DNA of 64,000 bases, taken from positions 1 through 64,000 of the forward strand of contig PNNF01000007.1 of the NCBI GenBank assembly GCA_013824085.1, in the 5' to 3' direction. Source of the stretch: Chlorobiaceae bacterium (GTDB lineage: Bacteria > Bacteroidota > Ignavibacteria > Ignavibacteriales > Ignavibacteriaceae). Made by a program: the position numbers and the translations under genes. Of this stretch, positions 27,939 to 35,972 are shown piece by piece; positions within the stretch are counted from its first letter, which is position 1, and every line of letters starts with the position of its first letter. The notes below the pieces were generated by a model, which had not been told where the DNA came from, searched no databases, and saw only the letters and a program-made list of their open reading frames with translations.

Positions 27939-29120
27939 TTATTCTTTAATACTAACTTTGTCCCCATCCTTCAAGGTTTGAGGAGCATTATCTACAACTT
28001 TGGTTCCATCATCAACACCCGAAATAATTTCGGTATAATCTCCGCTTACTCTTCCAATAGTAATTTCAACTCTCTTCACTTTGTCATTGATAATAGTGAA
28101 CAAAAATGAATTATTGTTTTGATTAAATACTGCTGAAGTTGGAACAACGAGCATCGGCTTTTCATTCAACTTTGATTCATCTATTGCTTCGCCAAGGAAA
28201 GCAACTTTTGCACTCATCTCGGGAAGAACTTTGCTATCGTAATTTTTAAATCCAATTTTTACCATCACGGTAGCTTTTGCGCGATCTGCTGTTGGAACAA
28301 TTTTATCAACATAGCCCGGATATCTAACTTGTGGAAATGCATCGAGTCTAATTTCGCAGTCTTGTCCAACTTTAATTCTTTGAATGTTCGATTCACTTAC
28401 ATCAACTTCAACTTGAAGCGAAGTCATATCAGCCATTGTTACCACAGCTCCGCGTGCAGAGACGCTTGCAGCTAATGGAGCAACTATTTCTCCCACATCG
28501 GCATTTTTTGTAAGCACAGTTCCATCAAATGGTGCACGAATTAAAGTATTCTCAAGAGCAACTTCGGCTGATGTGACTTGAGCTTTAGCAACACCGATTC
28601 CAGCTAGCACTCTCAAATAATTTGCTTCAGCTATTTCAAGGCTTTGTTTTGTTGTTGCACCAGCTTTAAATAATGCTTGCTCGCGCTTAAAATTATTTTC
28701 TGCTACATTCAAATCTGCTTCAGCAAATTTTAAGTTTGCGTTTGCTTGTGCAAGTAAAGCTTTAATATCACTATCTTCTAAGCGAGCAATTATCTGATTC
28801 GCCTTTACTGCTTCACCTTCAACCACGCCAAGAAAAACTAAGCGTCCCGTTCCTTTGGATGCTACAGCAGCTTTTCTTTGAGCCACTACATAACCACTTG
28901 CATTCAATAACGCGGTAACTTGCGAAGGTGAAACCAATGTTACTGTTACTTGCGATACTTCTTGTGTTGAAGTAAAAAATTTTGGTATTAAGAAATAGAA
29001 TCCAATTAGCAAAACCACTACGGTAACTAAATAGATAATTGTTTTTTTAGTATTTCCTGAATTTGAATTTTCTTTTCTGTCAATCTTCAGAGATGATAAA
29101 TCAATATTTTTTGCTTCCAT
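27939..29120 (-). CDS. Periplasmic adaptor subunit (HlyD/MacA family)
   Basis: A 393-residue membrane fusion protein. A short cytoplasmic segment and one N-terminal transmembrane helix (about 27-46) anchor it. A biotinyl-lipoyl-like strand (GTGRLVFLGVVEGEAVKANQ in the family position) and a helical hairpin (LAQANANLKFAEADLNVAEN) follow, then beta-barrel and membrane-proximal domains with NADVGEIVAP. It is the first gene of the tripartite ABC exporter operon (adaptor, ATPase, two permeases). No outer-membrane TolC-like gene follows. Confidence 0.88.
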   Translation of the reverse strand: MEAKNIDLSSLKIDRKENSNSGNTKKTIIYLVTVVVLLIGFYFLIPKFFTSTQEVSQVTVTLVSPSQVTALLNASGYVVAQRKAAVASKGTGRLVFLGVVEGEAVKANQIIARLEDSDIKALLAQANANLKFAEADLNVAENNFKREQALFKAGATTKQSLEIAEANYLRVLAGIGVAKAQVTSAEVALENTLIRAPFDGTVLTKNADVGEIVAPLAASVSARGAVVTMADMTSLQVEVDVSESNIQRIKVGQDCEIRLDAFPQVRYPGYVDKIVPTADRAKATVMVKIGFKNYDSKVLPEMSAKVAFLGEAIDESKLNEKPMLVVPTSAVFNQNNNSFLFTIINDKVKRVEITIGRVSGDYTEIISGVDDGTKVVDNAPQTLKDGDKVSIKE

Positions 29121-29451
29121 TTTTTTCCGATTAATATTATTTCAATTCAAAATTAACAATAGTTTTTTTACGATAGTATTAATTTTTTCAGTTTTTAGGT
29201 GAACCAATATATTTTTTAGGTTGAGCGGTTAATAACAATGATAATTTATTGCTTGCAAAACAATTTTATTATTGAACTGGTTATAAAAATTTCACAATAA
29301 GAAATTGATATTTTTCACTTCTCACCAAACATGGGGAATAAAAATAAAGTTGCTTTCAGAATAAATTATTTTGATAAAACAAAATTAGAGAAATAAATGA
29401 ATAATAATTTGAGAAAAATAATTCTATAAGAAGTTGATTTTTATGTCACCT
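29121..29451. other. AT-rich intergenic region
   Basis: No gene is visible in this spacer between the exporter operon and the terminator of the outer-membrane protein gene. It should contain the promoter of the exporter operon on the minus strand. Confidence 0.45.
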
Positions 29452-29487
29452 AAAAAAACTGAGGCGGCTTAATAAAAAACCGCCTCA
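29452..29487 (-). terminator. Rho-independent terminator of the 29498 gene
   Basis: Arms TGAGGCGG (29460-29467) and CCGCCTCA (29480-29487) pair around a 12-base loop. On the minus strand a run of seven T follows (29452-29458). It lies 11 bases past the stop codon. Confidence 0.88.
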
Positions 29488-29497
29488 ATAAAAATGA

Positions 29498-30559
29498 CTA
29501 AAAAATAATTCCTACTCCAGCACTTAGGGTATTAAATTTGGCAAGATTATAATCAACATTCAAGCTCAAAAAGGCAAGCTTAAATGAAGCACCTACAGTT
29601 ATTTTTGTTGTGTTCTCTCCTTCTAACTCAAAAGCAATTGGAACTTTTGTACCTGGCACAGGCACATCAACAAAATAATCATAATTAACTTTTATCGTTG
29701 AACTCTCAAACGAAAAACCAGCGTATGGTGTAACATTCAGCATTCCGGGGCCAAATGTTTTACTTGCAAAGAGTCCGAATGTAGTTGCAGATGTACTAAA
29801 AATTTCGCCAACTTCCATATTCTGAGTAAAGTAACCAAAAGTAATCTCAACTGGTAAGGGTATAGGAAGCCATATTCCGGGATTATGCTGAACACCAAAA
29901 CCAAAATATTTTAAATCACCCAATTCTTCATCAATTTCTATATTCGGTAAATATCTAAAAGAGACTGAAGTTCCATAAACAGTTCCCAAGGAAAGTTGCG
30001 GTGCTGCCAAAGGCAACATTGATAAGTCTTCTAAAAATCCTTGAACAGGCAAACTAACTTTGTTTGGATTAATTGTATAAGTTTGTCCTCCAACAGTTAT
30101 GCTTGTTCCAGTAAAATTTAATCTGACAGAATCAGTCTTGCTTCCAACAATTGTGGGTCCACCAATACCAACATTAAAAGTTCTTTTTACCAAACTATCA
30201 ATCAACGCTGTTCGAACAGCAGCAGGGAAATTTGGGTTTGTTCTGTCCACAAGTTGACCGCTTTGTTGCCTATTAAATTGAAATGAGCCACTTGAAGAAA
30301 AAGATTTGTTTCCATCTCCGAACAAAGTTCCCATAGCAACTACACCAAATTCAATATCTATTCCAAAAATTTTAGCTTTTGGTGGACGATGAACCCAACC
30401 GCTATTTAAGTTAGCTCCAAAGCCTGAAATTATTGGTGAAACGTAAGCACTTGCCGCATCCTGCGATAGTTTACCGAGTGTTTCTTGTAAATCTTGAGCA
30501 TAGGATTTGTTAAAGAAGACAATTAATAGAACCAAAAATGACTTGAAAAAAAATTTCAT
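29498..30559 (-). CDS. Outer-membrane beta-barrel-like protein
   Basis: A 353-residue secreted protein. A signal peptide (MKFFFKSFLVLLIVFFNKSYA) is followed by alternating hydrophobic/polar strands and many aromatic girdle residues, and the chain ends in FNTLSAGVGIIF, a typical barrel C-terminus with terminal Phe. The first half (about 30-60, SGFGANLNSGWVHRPPKAK) resembles DUF6588-like proteins, but I am not sure. The ATG at 30559 has a strong AAGGAG five bases upstream; a GTG two codons earlier is less likely. It is monocistronic with its own terminator. Function unknown; not proven to be a porin. Confidence 0.72.
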   Translation of the reverse strand: MKFFFKSFLVLLIVFFNKSYAQDLQETLGKLSQDAASAYVSPIISGFGANLNSGWVHRPPKAKIFGIDIEFGVVAMGTLFGDGNKSFSSSGSFQFNRQQSGQLVDRTNPNFPAAVRTALIDSLVKRTFNVGIGGPTIVGSKTDSVRLNFTGTSITVGGQTYTINPNKVSLPVQGFLEDLSMLPLAAPQLSLGTVYGTSVSFRYLPNIEIDEELGDLKYFGFGVQHNPGIWLPIPLPVEITFGYFTQNMEVGEIFSTSATTFGLFASKTFGPGMLNVTPYAGFSFESSTIKVNYDYFVDVPVPGTKVPIAFELEGENTTKITVGASFKLAFLSLNVDYNLAKFNTLSAGVGIIF

Positions 30560-31053
30560 AAGCACTCCTTCAGTTACATTTAGTTTATATAATTTATACT
30601 ATCAGCACAACTTAAAATGAGAGCAAATGTGTATAAATAAGCTTTCTATTAATTACTATAAAATTAATAGAAAATCATTTCATCAATAATAAATAAATTT
30701 AACCTAATGTTCAATCTATCTTAAAATATTTTTTGCCCTCGTTATTAAACATAATAAAAATTTCAATACAATGTATATATTTTTTTTTATAATTTGCTTC
30801 CCAAGCAACATCAAGAATCAACAAAATAAAAAAAATTGAACTTTAATAAATAATTTTTAGCAACCTCTCATTTGAGAATGATATAAAGCAGTATGGAATT
30901 CTAGGACTAAAAAAAATGCTTAGAAGTACTTTCTAAAATTAGATAATATTTTTTTCAATAATTAATTTCATTAAAACTTAAATAAAATTGTTAAAATGAG
31001 AATGGAATTAAATTTTTTTTCATTCATCATGTCGCTAAACATGGGAAATTTAT
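30560..31053. other. Long AT-rich divergent intergenic region
   Basis: This holds no convincing gene. It separates the divergent outer-membrane protein and flavoprotein genes and must carry both promoters. Poly-A/T runs near 30780 are prominent. No motif is strong enough to call. Confidence 0.45.
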
Positions 31054-32019
31054 ATGCTTGATATTCTAATAATTGGTGCGGGTCCAGCGGGAATTAGTCT
31101 CGCAGTCGAAGCGTGTCATTCACAAATCGATTCATCAAAAATTTTACTCTTAGAAAAAATGGATGAACATTCCTTCTCAATAAAAAAATATTATCCTGAA
31201 TCAAAACTTGTTACAGCCAATTACAAAGGCTTTGAATCGAGATGCACGGGAGTAATGTGCATTCCCGATTTGACAAAGAAAGAAACTATAACTTATCTCG
31301 ATAAAGCAATAATTGAAAATAATTTGAAAGTAAATTATTCAGAGTCAGTTTGGAAAATTTTTATTGAAGAAGACAAAACATTTACAATCTCAACAGAGAA
31401 GAATGAGTATAAATCAAAAGTTATCGCAATAGCAATTGGAATTCTCGGCAAACCAAACAAACCCGAATATAAAATTCCACATTCACTTAAGGATAGAGCA
31501 TTGTTCGATGTAACAACTGTGGAAATAAAAAATGCAAAAGTGCTTGTCGTTGGCGGTGGAGATTCTGCATCAGAATATTGCCAGTATCTTGTGCAAGAAG
31601 GGAATGATGTTTCGCTGAGTTACAGAAAAAATGAATTTCTCCGAATGAATTATATCAACAAGGAAAGTTTGTTTGGATTAGTTGAACAGAAAAAAGTTAA
31701 ACTATTTTTAGAATCAGATATCTCTACACTCAATGAAATAGATAAAAAACCAAAAGTAATATTTAGAGATGAAAAATTTCCTGCTGAAGAATTTGATTAC
31801 ATCGTCTATGCACTTGGTGGAACAACACCAACAAATTTTATGAAAATGATTGGCATTGAGTTTAACGGAGAAGATCCCGTCCTTAAAAATAATTATGAGA
31901 CTTCAATTCCCGGTCTTTTTTTAGTTGGCGACTTAACAGTAGGCACTAAAGGGGGCTCAATAATTTGGGCGTTCAACTCGGCACAAAAAGCGATGGAAAA
32001 AATCATTACAATAATTTGA
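31054..32019 (+). CDS. NAD(P)/FAD-dependent disulfide-reductase-like flavoprotein
   Basis: A 321-residue flavoprotein of the thioredoxin reductase fold. The FAD-binding motif GAGPAG is at 8-13 and the NAD(P)H motif GGGDSASEY at 167-175. A C-terminal FAD motif FLVGDLTVGTKGG follows. It lacks the CXXC of thioredoxin reductases in the NADPH domain. Instead two Cys sit four residues apart in the FAD domain (Cys64 and Cys69, SRCTGVMCIPD). The overall shape recalls the YpdA-type bacillithiol disulfide reductases, but the Cys found in the GGGPCG motif of YpdA is Ala here. Bacillithiol synthase is encoded in the same window, so a related role is attractive but unproven. Confidence 0.78.
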   Translation: MLDILIIGAGPAGISLAVEACHSQIDSSKILLLEKMDEHSFSIKKYYPESKLVTANYKGFESRCTGVMCIPDLTKKETITYLDKAIIENNLKVNYSESVWKIFIEEDKTFTISTEKNEYKSKVIAIAIGILGKPNKPEYKIPHSLKDRALFDVTTVEIKNAKVLVVGGGDSASEYCQYLVQEGNDVSLSYRKNEFLRMNYINKESLFGLVEQKKVKLFLESDISTLNEIDKKPKVIFRDEKFPAEEFDYIVYALGGTTPTNFMKMIGIEFNGEDPVLKNNYETSIPGLFLVGDLTVGTKGGSIIWAFNSAQKAMEKIITII

Positions 32020-32376
32020 GCGATTGAAGATTGATGATTTTAGGATTGATGATTGACACAAGTTAAATTTGTTTGTGAAGTCTCGTACTATGGGTTTGAT
32101 TAAGGGAAAAAATAAAAGCAAAAAAACTTTTTGATGAAGTAAACTTATTGCTAAACATTCTTGTTATAAAAATTATGAAAAATGTAAAACGTTTAGATGA
32201 TAAGAAAAATTTGTGGAATTAATTTTTCACTTTTGAAGAGCTAATTTAGAAATTTATTGTATTTCGAAAAATATTTAAGTCATCATATCGGTGCATAATT
32301 AAAATACAACATATTGCCGATAAGCAGAAGTCTAACTAACTTTCGATACTGAAAAAAAAATATTAGGGAACAAATT
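32020..32376. other. Intergenic spacer with repeat debris
   Basis: No gene is seen between the flavoprotein and CrtI-like genes. The 5' part (32022-32060) contains a low-complexity GATTGATGATT element, and the rest is AT-rich and should contain the operon promoter. Confidence 0.5.
32037..32055. repeat. Inverted copy of the intergenic repeat, left flank
   Basis: The 19-mer attttaggattgatgattg is an exact reverse complement of 35743-35761. The two copies flank the three-gene operon from 32377 to 35540 in inverted orientation. The match stops at both ends after exactly 19 bases. Confidence 0.7.
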
Positions 32377-33906
32377 GTGGTAACATCAAATAATAACGAT
32401 TCTACAGTAGATAGAAACAAAAGAATAATTATCGTAGGCGCAGGCCCGGGTGGCCTTGCTGCAGCTATGCTTCTAGCCTCAAAAGGGTACTCTGTTGATT
32501 TGTTCGAAAAAGAAAAACAAATTGGTGGCCGAAATTCATTTTTTAAATTAGGCGAGTATATCTTCGATATTGGTCCGACATTTTTAATGATGAAAGATGT
32601 GCTTGAAAAAATTTTTATTAAAAGTAATAAAAAACTTGAAGACTTTGTCGAAGTAACAAAATTAGATCCGATGTACCGTCTAAAATTTGCAGATGGAAGA
32701 GAACTTTATCCATCACCCGATAAAGAAAAGATGAAACTAACAATGGAAAATTTTTCCAAAGGAAGTTTTGAGGGCTACTTAAAATATCTCGACAAGGAGA
32801 AAAAAAAATATGATAAACTTATTCCTTGCTTGTCGATTCCTTATGGTAAAGTAAGTCATTTTTTCTCTAAGCAACTAATTACCGCAATACCATACCTTGA
32901 TGCGCATACAAGTTTACACGGCGTTCTCTCAAGATATTTTGATGACCCGGATGTAAGAATTGCATTTACTTTTCAAGCAAAGTATATTGGAATGTCTCCC
33001 TGGACTGCACCAGGCACATTCAGTATAATTTCGTACATAGAACATGGCGGAGGAATTTTTCATGTTAAAGGTGGCTTAAACAAACTTGCATTTGGAATGG
33101 CTGAAGCGTTCAAGCAATTGGGGGGAAGAATTCACTTAAATTCATCAGTAAAAAAAATACTCGTTGAAAATGAAACTGCAACAGGTGTTGAATTAGAAAA
33201 TGGTAAAATCCAAAAAGCCGATTACGTAATTATAAATGCTGATTTCGCTAACGCCATGACTAAACACGTTGATTCTTTAAATAGAAAAAAATGGACTGAT
33301 GAGAATCTCGCTTCAAAAGATTATTCTTGCTCAACTTTTATGATTTATCTCGGCGTTAAAAAAGAGTTTAAAGATATTGCCCACCATACTATACTTTTTG
33401 CAAAAGATTACAAACAGAATGTCGATGAGATTACTAAAGATATGCGAATATCTGATGACATTTCTATCTATGTTCAAAATGCATCCGTGACTGACAAAAC
33501 GTTAGCACCCGAAGGAAAAAGTACAATTTACGTTCTCGTTCCTGTACCAAACAATAAGAGCAAAATTGATTGGGATAAGGAGAAGCAAAGTTTTAGGGAC
33601 AAGATCATATCAACACTCGAAACAAGAGGTGGTTACTCGGGGCTAAGCGAAAATATCGAAGTTGAAAAAATCGTTACGCCAAAGGACTGGCAAGAGCGAC
33701 ACTCAGTTTATTTAGGGGCTACATTTAACCTTGCACACAATGTTGGGCAAATGCTCTATTTTAGACCACACAATGAGTTCGAGGAATTTAAGAATTGTTA
33801 TCTTGTCGGTGGCGGTACCCATCCAGGTAGTGGCTTACCAACAATTTACGAATCTGGTCGAATTTCTGCAGAGTTAATTATGAAAAGAGACGGAATAGAA
33901 GTTTGA
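32377..33906 (+). CDS. Phytoene desaturase/CrtI-like FAD-dependent oxidoreductase
   Basis: A 509-residue carotenoid-type dehydrogenase. The N-terminal dinucleotide site IIIVGAGPGGLAAAMLLAS and the CrtI C-terminal signature VGGGTHPGSGLPTIYESG are clear. In between are the substrate-binding domain elements typical of phytoene desaturases. The GTG start at 32377 follows an AGGGA ribosome site. It is the first gene of a three-gene operon whose other members are a DUF2141 protein and an ABC1 kinase, overlapping the next gene by a single base (TGATG). No crtB, crtE or crtY is near, so the substrate may be a carotenoid, a squalene-like lipid or another polyene. Confidence 0.87.
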   Translation: MVTSNNNDSTVDRNKRIIIVGAGPGGLAAAMLLASKGYSVDLFEKEKQIGGRNSFFKLGEYIFDIGPTFLMMKDVLEKIFIKSNKKLEDFVEVTKLDPMYRLKFADGRELYPSPDKEKMKLTMENFSKGSFEGYLKYLDKEKKKYDKLIPCLSIPYGKVSHFFSKQLITAIPYLDAHTSLHGVLSRYFDDPDVRIAFTFQAKYIGMSPWTAPGTFSIISYIEHGGGIFHVKGGLNKLAFGMAEAFKQLGGRIHLNSSVKKILVENETATGVELENGKIQKADYVIINADFANAMTKHVDSLNRKKWTDENLASKDYSCSTFMIYLGVKKEFKDIAHHTILFAKDYKQNVDEITKDMRISDDISIYVQNASVTDKTLAPEGKSTIYVLVPVPNNKSKIDWDKEKQSFRDKIISTLETRGGYSGLSENIEVEKIVTPKDWQERHSVYLGATFNLAHNVGQMLYFRPHNEFEEFKNCYLVGGGTHPGSGLPTIYESGRISAELIMKRDGIEV

Positions 33907-34343
33907 TGATAAAAACATTTATCATTGTCTTATTTTTTTCGTTTCTAACTTCTCAAGATATATTTGCAAATGATAGTGTTGTTGTTAGCATAACTGTTAT
34001 CGGATTTAAGAATAATGAAGGAGTTTGCAGACTTCTTTTGTACGACAATAAAAAAGGGTTTCCTGAATCACAAAAAGATGCCCAACTTATGCGAAGCGAA
34101 AAGATTCGAGGTGGAAAAGCAGTTTTTGCATTTAAGATTAAATCCGGAGACTACGCAATAGCTATTCTACACGATGAAAACGCAAATGGAAAATTAGACA
34201 AAACATGGTTTGGAAGACCTACCGAAGGCTTTGGTACTTCCAACAACCCCAAAGTGGGGTTTTCACCACCAAAATTTGAGGAGTCACTCATATCCATTGA
34301 CAATATCAAGAACGAAATTACAATCAATCTCTTCTATTTTTAA
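33906..34343 (+). CDS. Secreted DUF2141-family protein
   Basis: A 145-residue protein with a signal peptide (MIKTFIIVLFFSFLTSQDIFA) and a beta-sandwich-like body. The pattern GDYAIAILHDENANGKLDKTWFGRPTEG is characteristic of DUF2141, a family commonly found beside carotenoid or lipid genes in Bacteroidota. The ATG overlaps the CrtI stop (TGATG), which sets the start in preference to the TTG one codon earlier. It has no assigned biochemical function. The genomic linkage suggests a role in handling lipophilic products in the periplasm. Confidence 0.8.
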   Translation: MIKTFIIVLFFSFLTSQDIFANDSVVVSITVIGFKNNEGVCRLLLYDNKKGFPESQKDAQLMRSEKIRGGKAVFAFKIKSGDYAIAILHDENANGKLDKTWFGRPTEGFGTSNNPKVGFSPPKFEESLISIDNIKNEITINLFYF

Positions 34344-34352
34344 GGAATTTTT

Positions 34353-35540
34353 ATGAATATAGTATCTTTTCTAAAATTGATCCAAATGATTTATGGAAAG
34401 AAAAAACCTGAAGCAGCCAAAATCCAACAGATGGGTCTGCTTGCTGTTAAAATCGGACAGGTACATGCACTGCGAATAGATTTTTTAACTGAAGAAACTT
34501 GCATTGAGTTATCCAAACTTTATCGAACAAATATTCCAATAAAAACAGAACAAGTTCTAAAAAATATTGATAAAACAAAATTTTCTTGGATTGACGATAA
34601 ACCCCTCGCAAGCGCATCAGTCGGACAAGTTTATAAAGCAAAATTAGTTTCTGGTGAAGATGTAGTGATAAAAGTGATCAAATCAGATTTTAAGAAAATG
34701 TTCGAAAAAGATGTTGCTTCGGTAAAGAGTTTATTTAAGTTCGTAATTTTCTTTTATCCAAAACTAGCCAGAGTTTTTGATCCAATAGGAATTCTTGAAC
34801 ATATTGAAGATTATACATTGAGGGAGCTAAATCTTCTGAACGAAATCGAAGGACACGAAGTTCTCAGGAAAATCTATGATAAAAATAAAGAGATTTACGA
34901 TCTTTCTTCTCTTAAATTTCCCAAAATCTACAGAGAACTCTCATCAGAAAATATAATGGTTTCAGAATACATCCCGGGTAAAACGTTCGATGAGATTTTA
35001 GACAAAGAGATGAGCTACTCAGAACTATTGTTACTCTTTAAAATTCACGGATTTTTCATGTTCAACATCGGAACATTCCACGGCGATATTCATCCAGGCA
35101 ATATGATGCTAAATGGAAAAAAAATATATTTTATAGATACTGGAGCAATCGGACACGTAAGTAAGCGATTGAGTTCAGGACTTCTAAATTTCTTTGAAGC
35201 CCTTTCAGTCTATGATTATGACCTTTGTGCTCAGCGATTGAATGAAATGGCAGAGACAGGAATCTCTGGGAAAAAATTTGAAAATTTCAAAGTGAAGTTC
35301 AAAATTCTTTACTCCGATTTTAAAGGAAAAAGTGTAAAAGAAGTTTCCTTAACGAAAAAAATGATGGAGACAATTAAGCTCGGAGTTAATTCCGGAATGG
35401 CATTTGAAAAAGGGATGTTTTCTATAATCAAAAGTCTTATGTTCCTTGATGGAATGGTTCTAAGATGCAATCCTAATGCAGTGCTTTTAGAAGATATGCG
35501 ACAATTTTTGGATGAATTTAAAAAAATTAGTGTTACCTAA
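34353..35540 (+). CDS. ABC1/UbiB-family atypical kinase
   Basis: A 395-residue protein kinase-like protein. The family-specific KxGQ motif is at 33-36 (AVKIGQVHALR), an alanine-rich loop ASASVGQVYKAK at 87-97, the lysine in VVIKVIK (Lys107), the catalytic loop HGDIHPGN at 243-250 (Asp245) and the metal motif DTG at 262-264. Members support ubiquinone or other isoprenoid-lipid biosynthesis by an ATPase mechanism rather than protein phosphorylation. No C-terminal membrane helix is obvious. It ends the CrtI-like operon, suggesting work on isoprenoid lipid extraction or delivery. Confidence 0.86.
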   Translation: MNIVSFLKLIQMIYGKKKPEAAKIQQMGLLAVKIGQVHALRIDFLTEETCIELSKLYRTNIPIKTEQVLKNIDKTKFSWIDDKPLASASVGQVYKAKLVSGEDVVIKVIKSDFKKMFEKDVASVKSLFKFVIFFYPKLARVFDPIGILEHIEDYTLRELNLLNEIEGHEVLRKIYDKNKEIYDLSSLKFPKIYRELSSENIMVSEYIPGKTFDEILDKEMSYSELLLLFKIHGFFMFNIGTFHGDIHPGNMMLNGKKIYFIDTGAIGHVSKRLSSGLLNFFEALSVYDYDLCAQRLNEMAETGISGKKFENFKVKFKILYSDFKGKSVKEVSLTKKMMETIKLGVNSGMAFEKGMFSIIKSLMFLDGMVLRCNPNAVLLEDMRQFLDEFKKISVT

Positions 35541-35635
35541 TCTGTAGTTTTATTTTTTTGAATTATTATTTCTCGAGGAAAAAATCAGCTCCGAATTTTT
35601 TCGGTGTAAAATTTTTAAATTGAAATATTTCTATT

Positions 35636-35755
35636 CAATCATCAATTCTTCAATCATCAATTCTTCAATTCTTCAATCATCAATTCTTCAATTCTTCAAT
35701 CATCAATTCTTCAATTCTACAATCATCAATTCTTCAATTCTACAATCATCAATCC
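35636..35755. repeat. 23-nt tandem repeat array
   Basis: Four full tandem copies of a 23-nt unit (caatcatcaattcttcaat plus TCTT/TCTA) occupy 35651-35742, with partial units at 35636-35650 and 35743-35755. The last two full copies differ in their final base. It sits between the end of the ABC1 kinase and the tRNA-Thr terminator. Confidence 0.85.
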
Positions 35756-35761
35756 TAAAAT
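35743..35761. repeat. Inverted copy of the 19-nt element, right flank
   Basis: Exact reverse complement of 32037-32055. It overlaps the last partial unit of the tandem array. Confidence 0.7.
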
Positions 35762-35785
35762 TCTTAATCACAAATTGTTTAAAAC

Positions 35786-35817
35786 AAAAAATCCCGATCT
35801 GTAAATCGGGATTTTTT
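35786..35817 (-). terminator. Terminator of tRNA-Thr
   Basis: Arms AAAAAATCCCGAT (35786-35798) and ATCGGGATTTTTT (35805-35817) pair perfectly around a 6-base loop. On the minus strand it begins 3 bases past the tRNA 3' end and its T-run supports termination. Confidence 0.85.
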
Positions 35818-35820
35818 TTG

Positions 35821-35893
35821 AGCTGGCGGAGGGATTTGAACCCCCGACCTGCTGATTACAAATCAGCTGCTCTACCAGCTGAGCTACGCCAGC
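35821..35893 (-). tRNA. tRNA-Thr(UGU)
   Basis: A complete 73-nt cloverleaf on the minus strand. The acceptor stem GCTGGCG pairs with CGCCAGC, the D arm contains GCTCAGCTGGTAGAGC, the anticodon stem-loop CTGATTTGTAATCAG gives anticodon TGT, and the T arm is GGGGGTTCAAATCCC. The discriminator base is T and CCA is not encoded. It has its own terminator and no integrase lies nearby. Confidence 0.97.
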
Positions 35894-35972
35894 ACTAAAA
35901 ATATGAATATCAAATTTAACAAGAGTGGCTTTTTATTCCAAATTATTTTTTTCTATAATTGAAATATTTAGC

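Noticed and set aside
35821-35893. tRNA-linked integrated element
   Set aside because: No integrase, direct repeat of the tRNA 3' end or phage gene is seen near the tRNA.
35620-35898. Open frame ending in a WRRDLNPRPADYKSAALPAELR-like peptide
   Set aside because: This is the tandem repeat read through the tRNA-Thr on the wrong strand, a well-known false gene.
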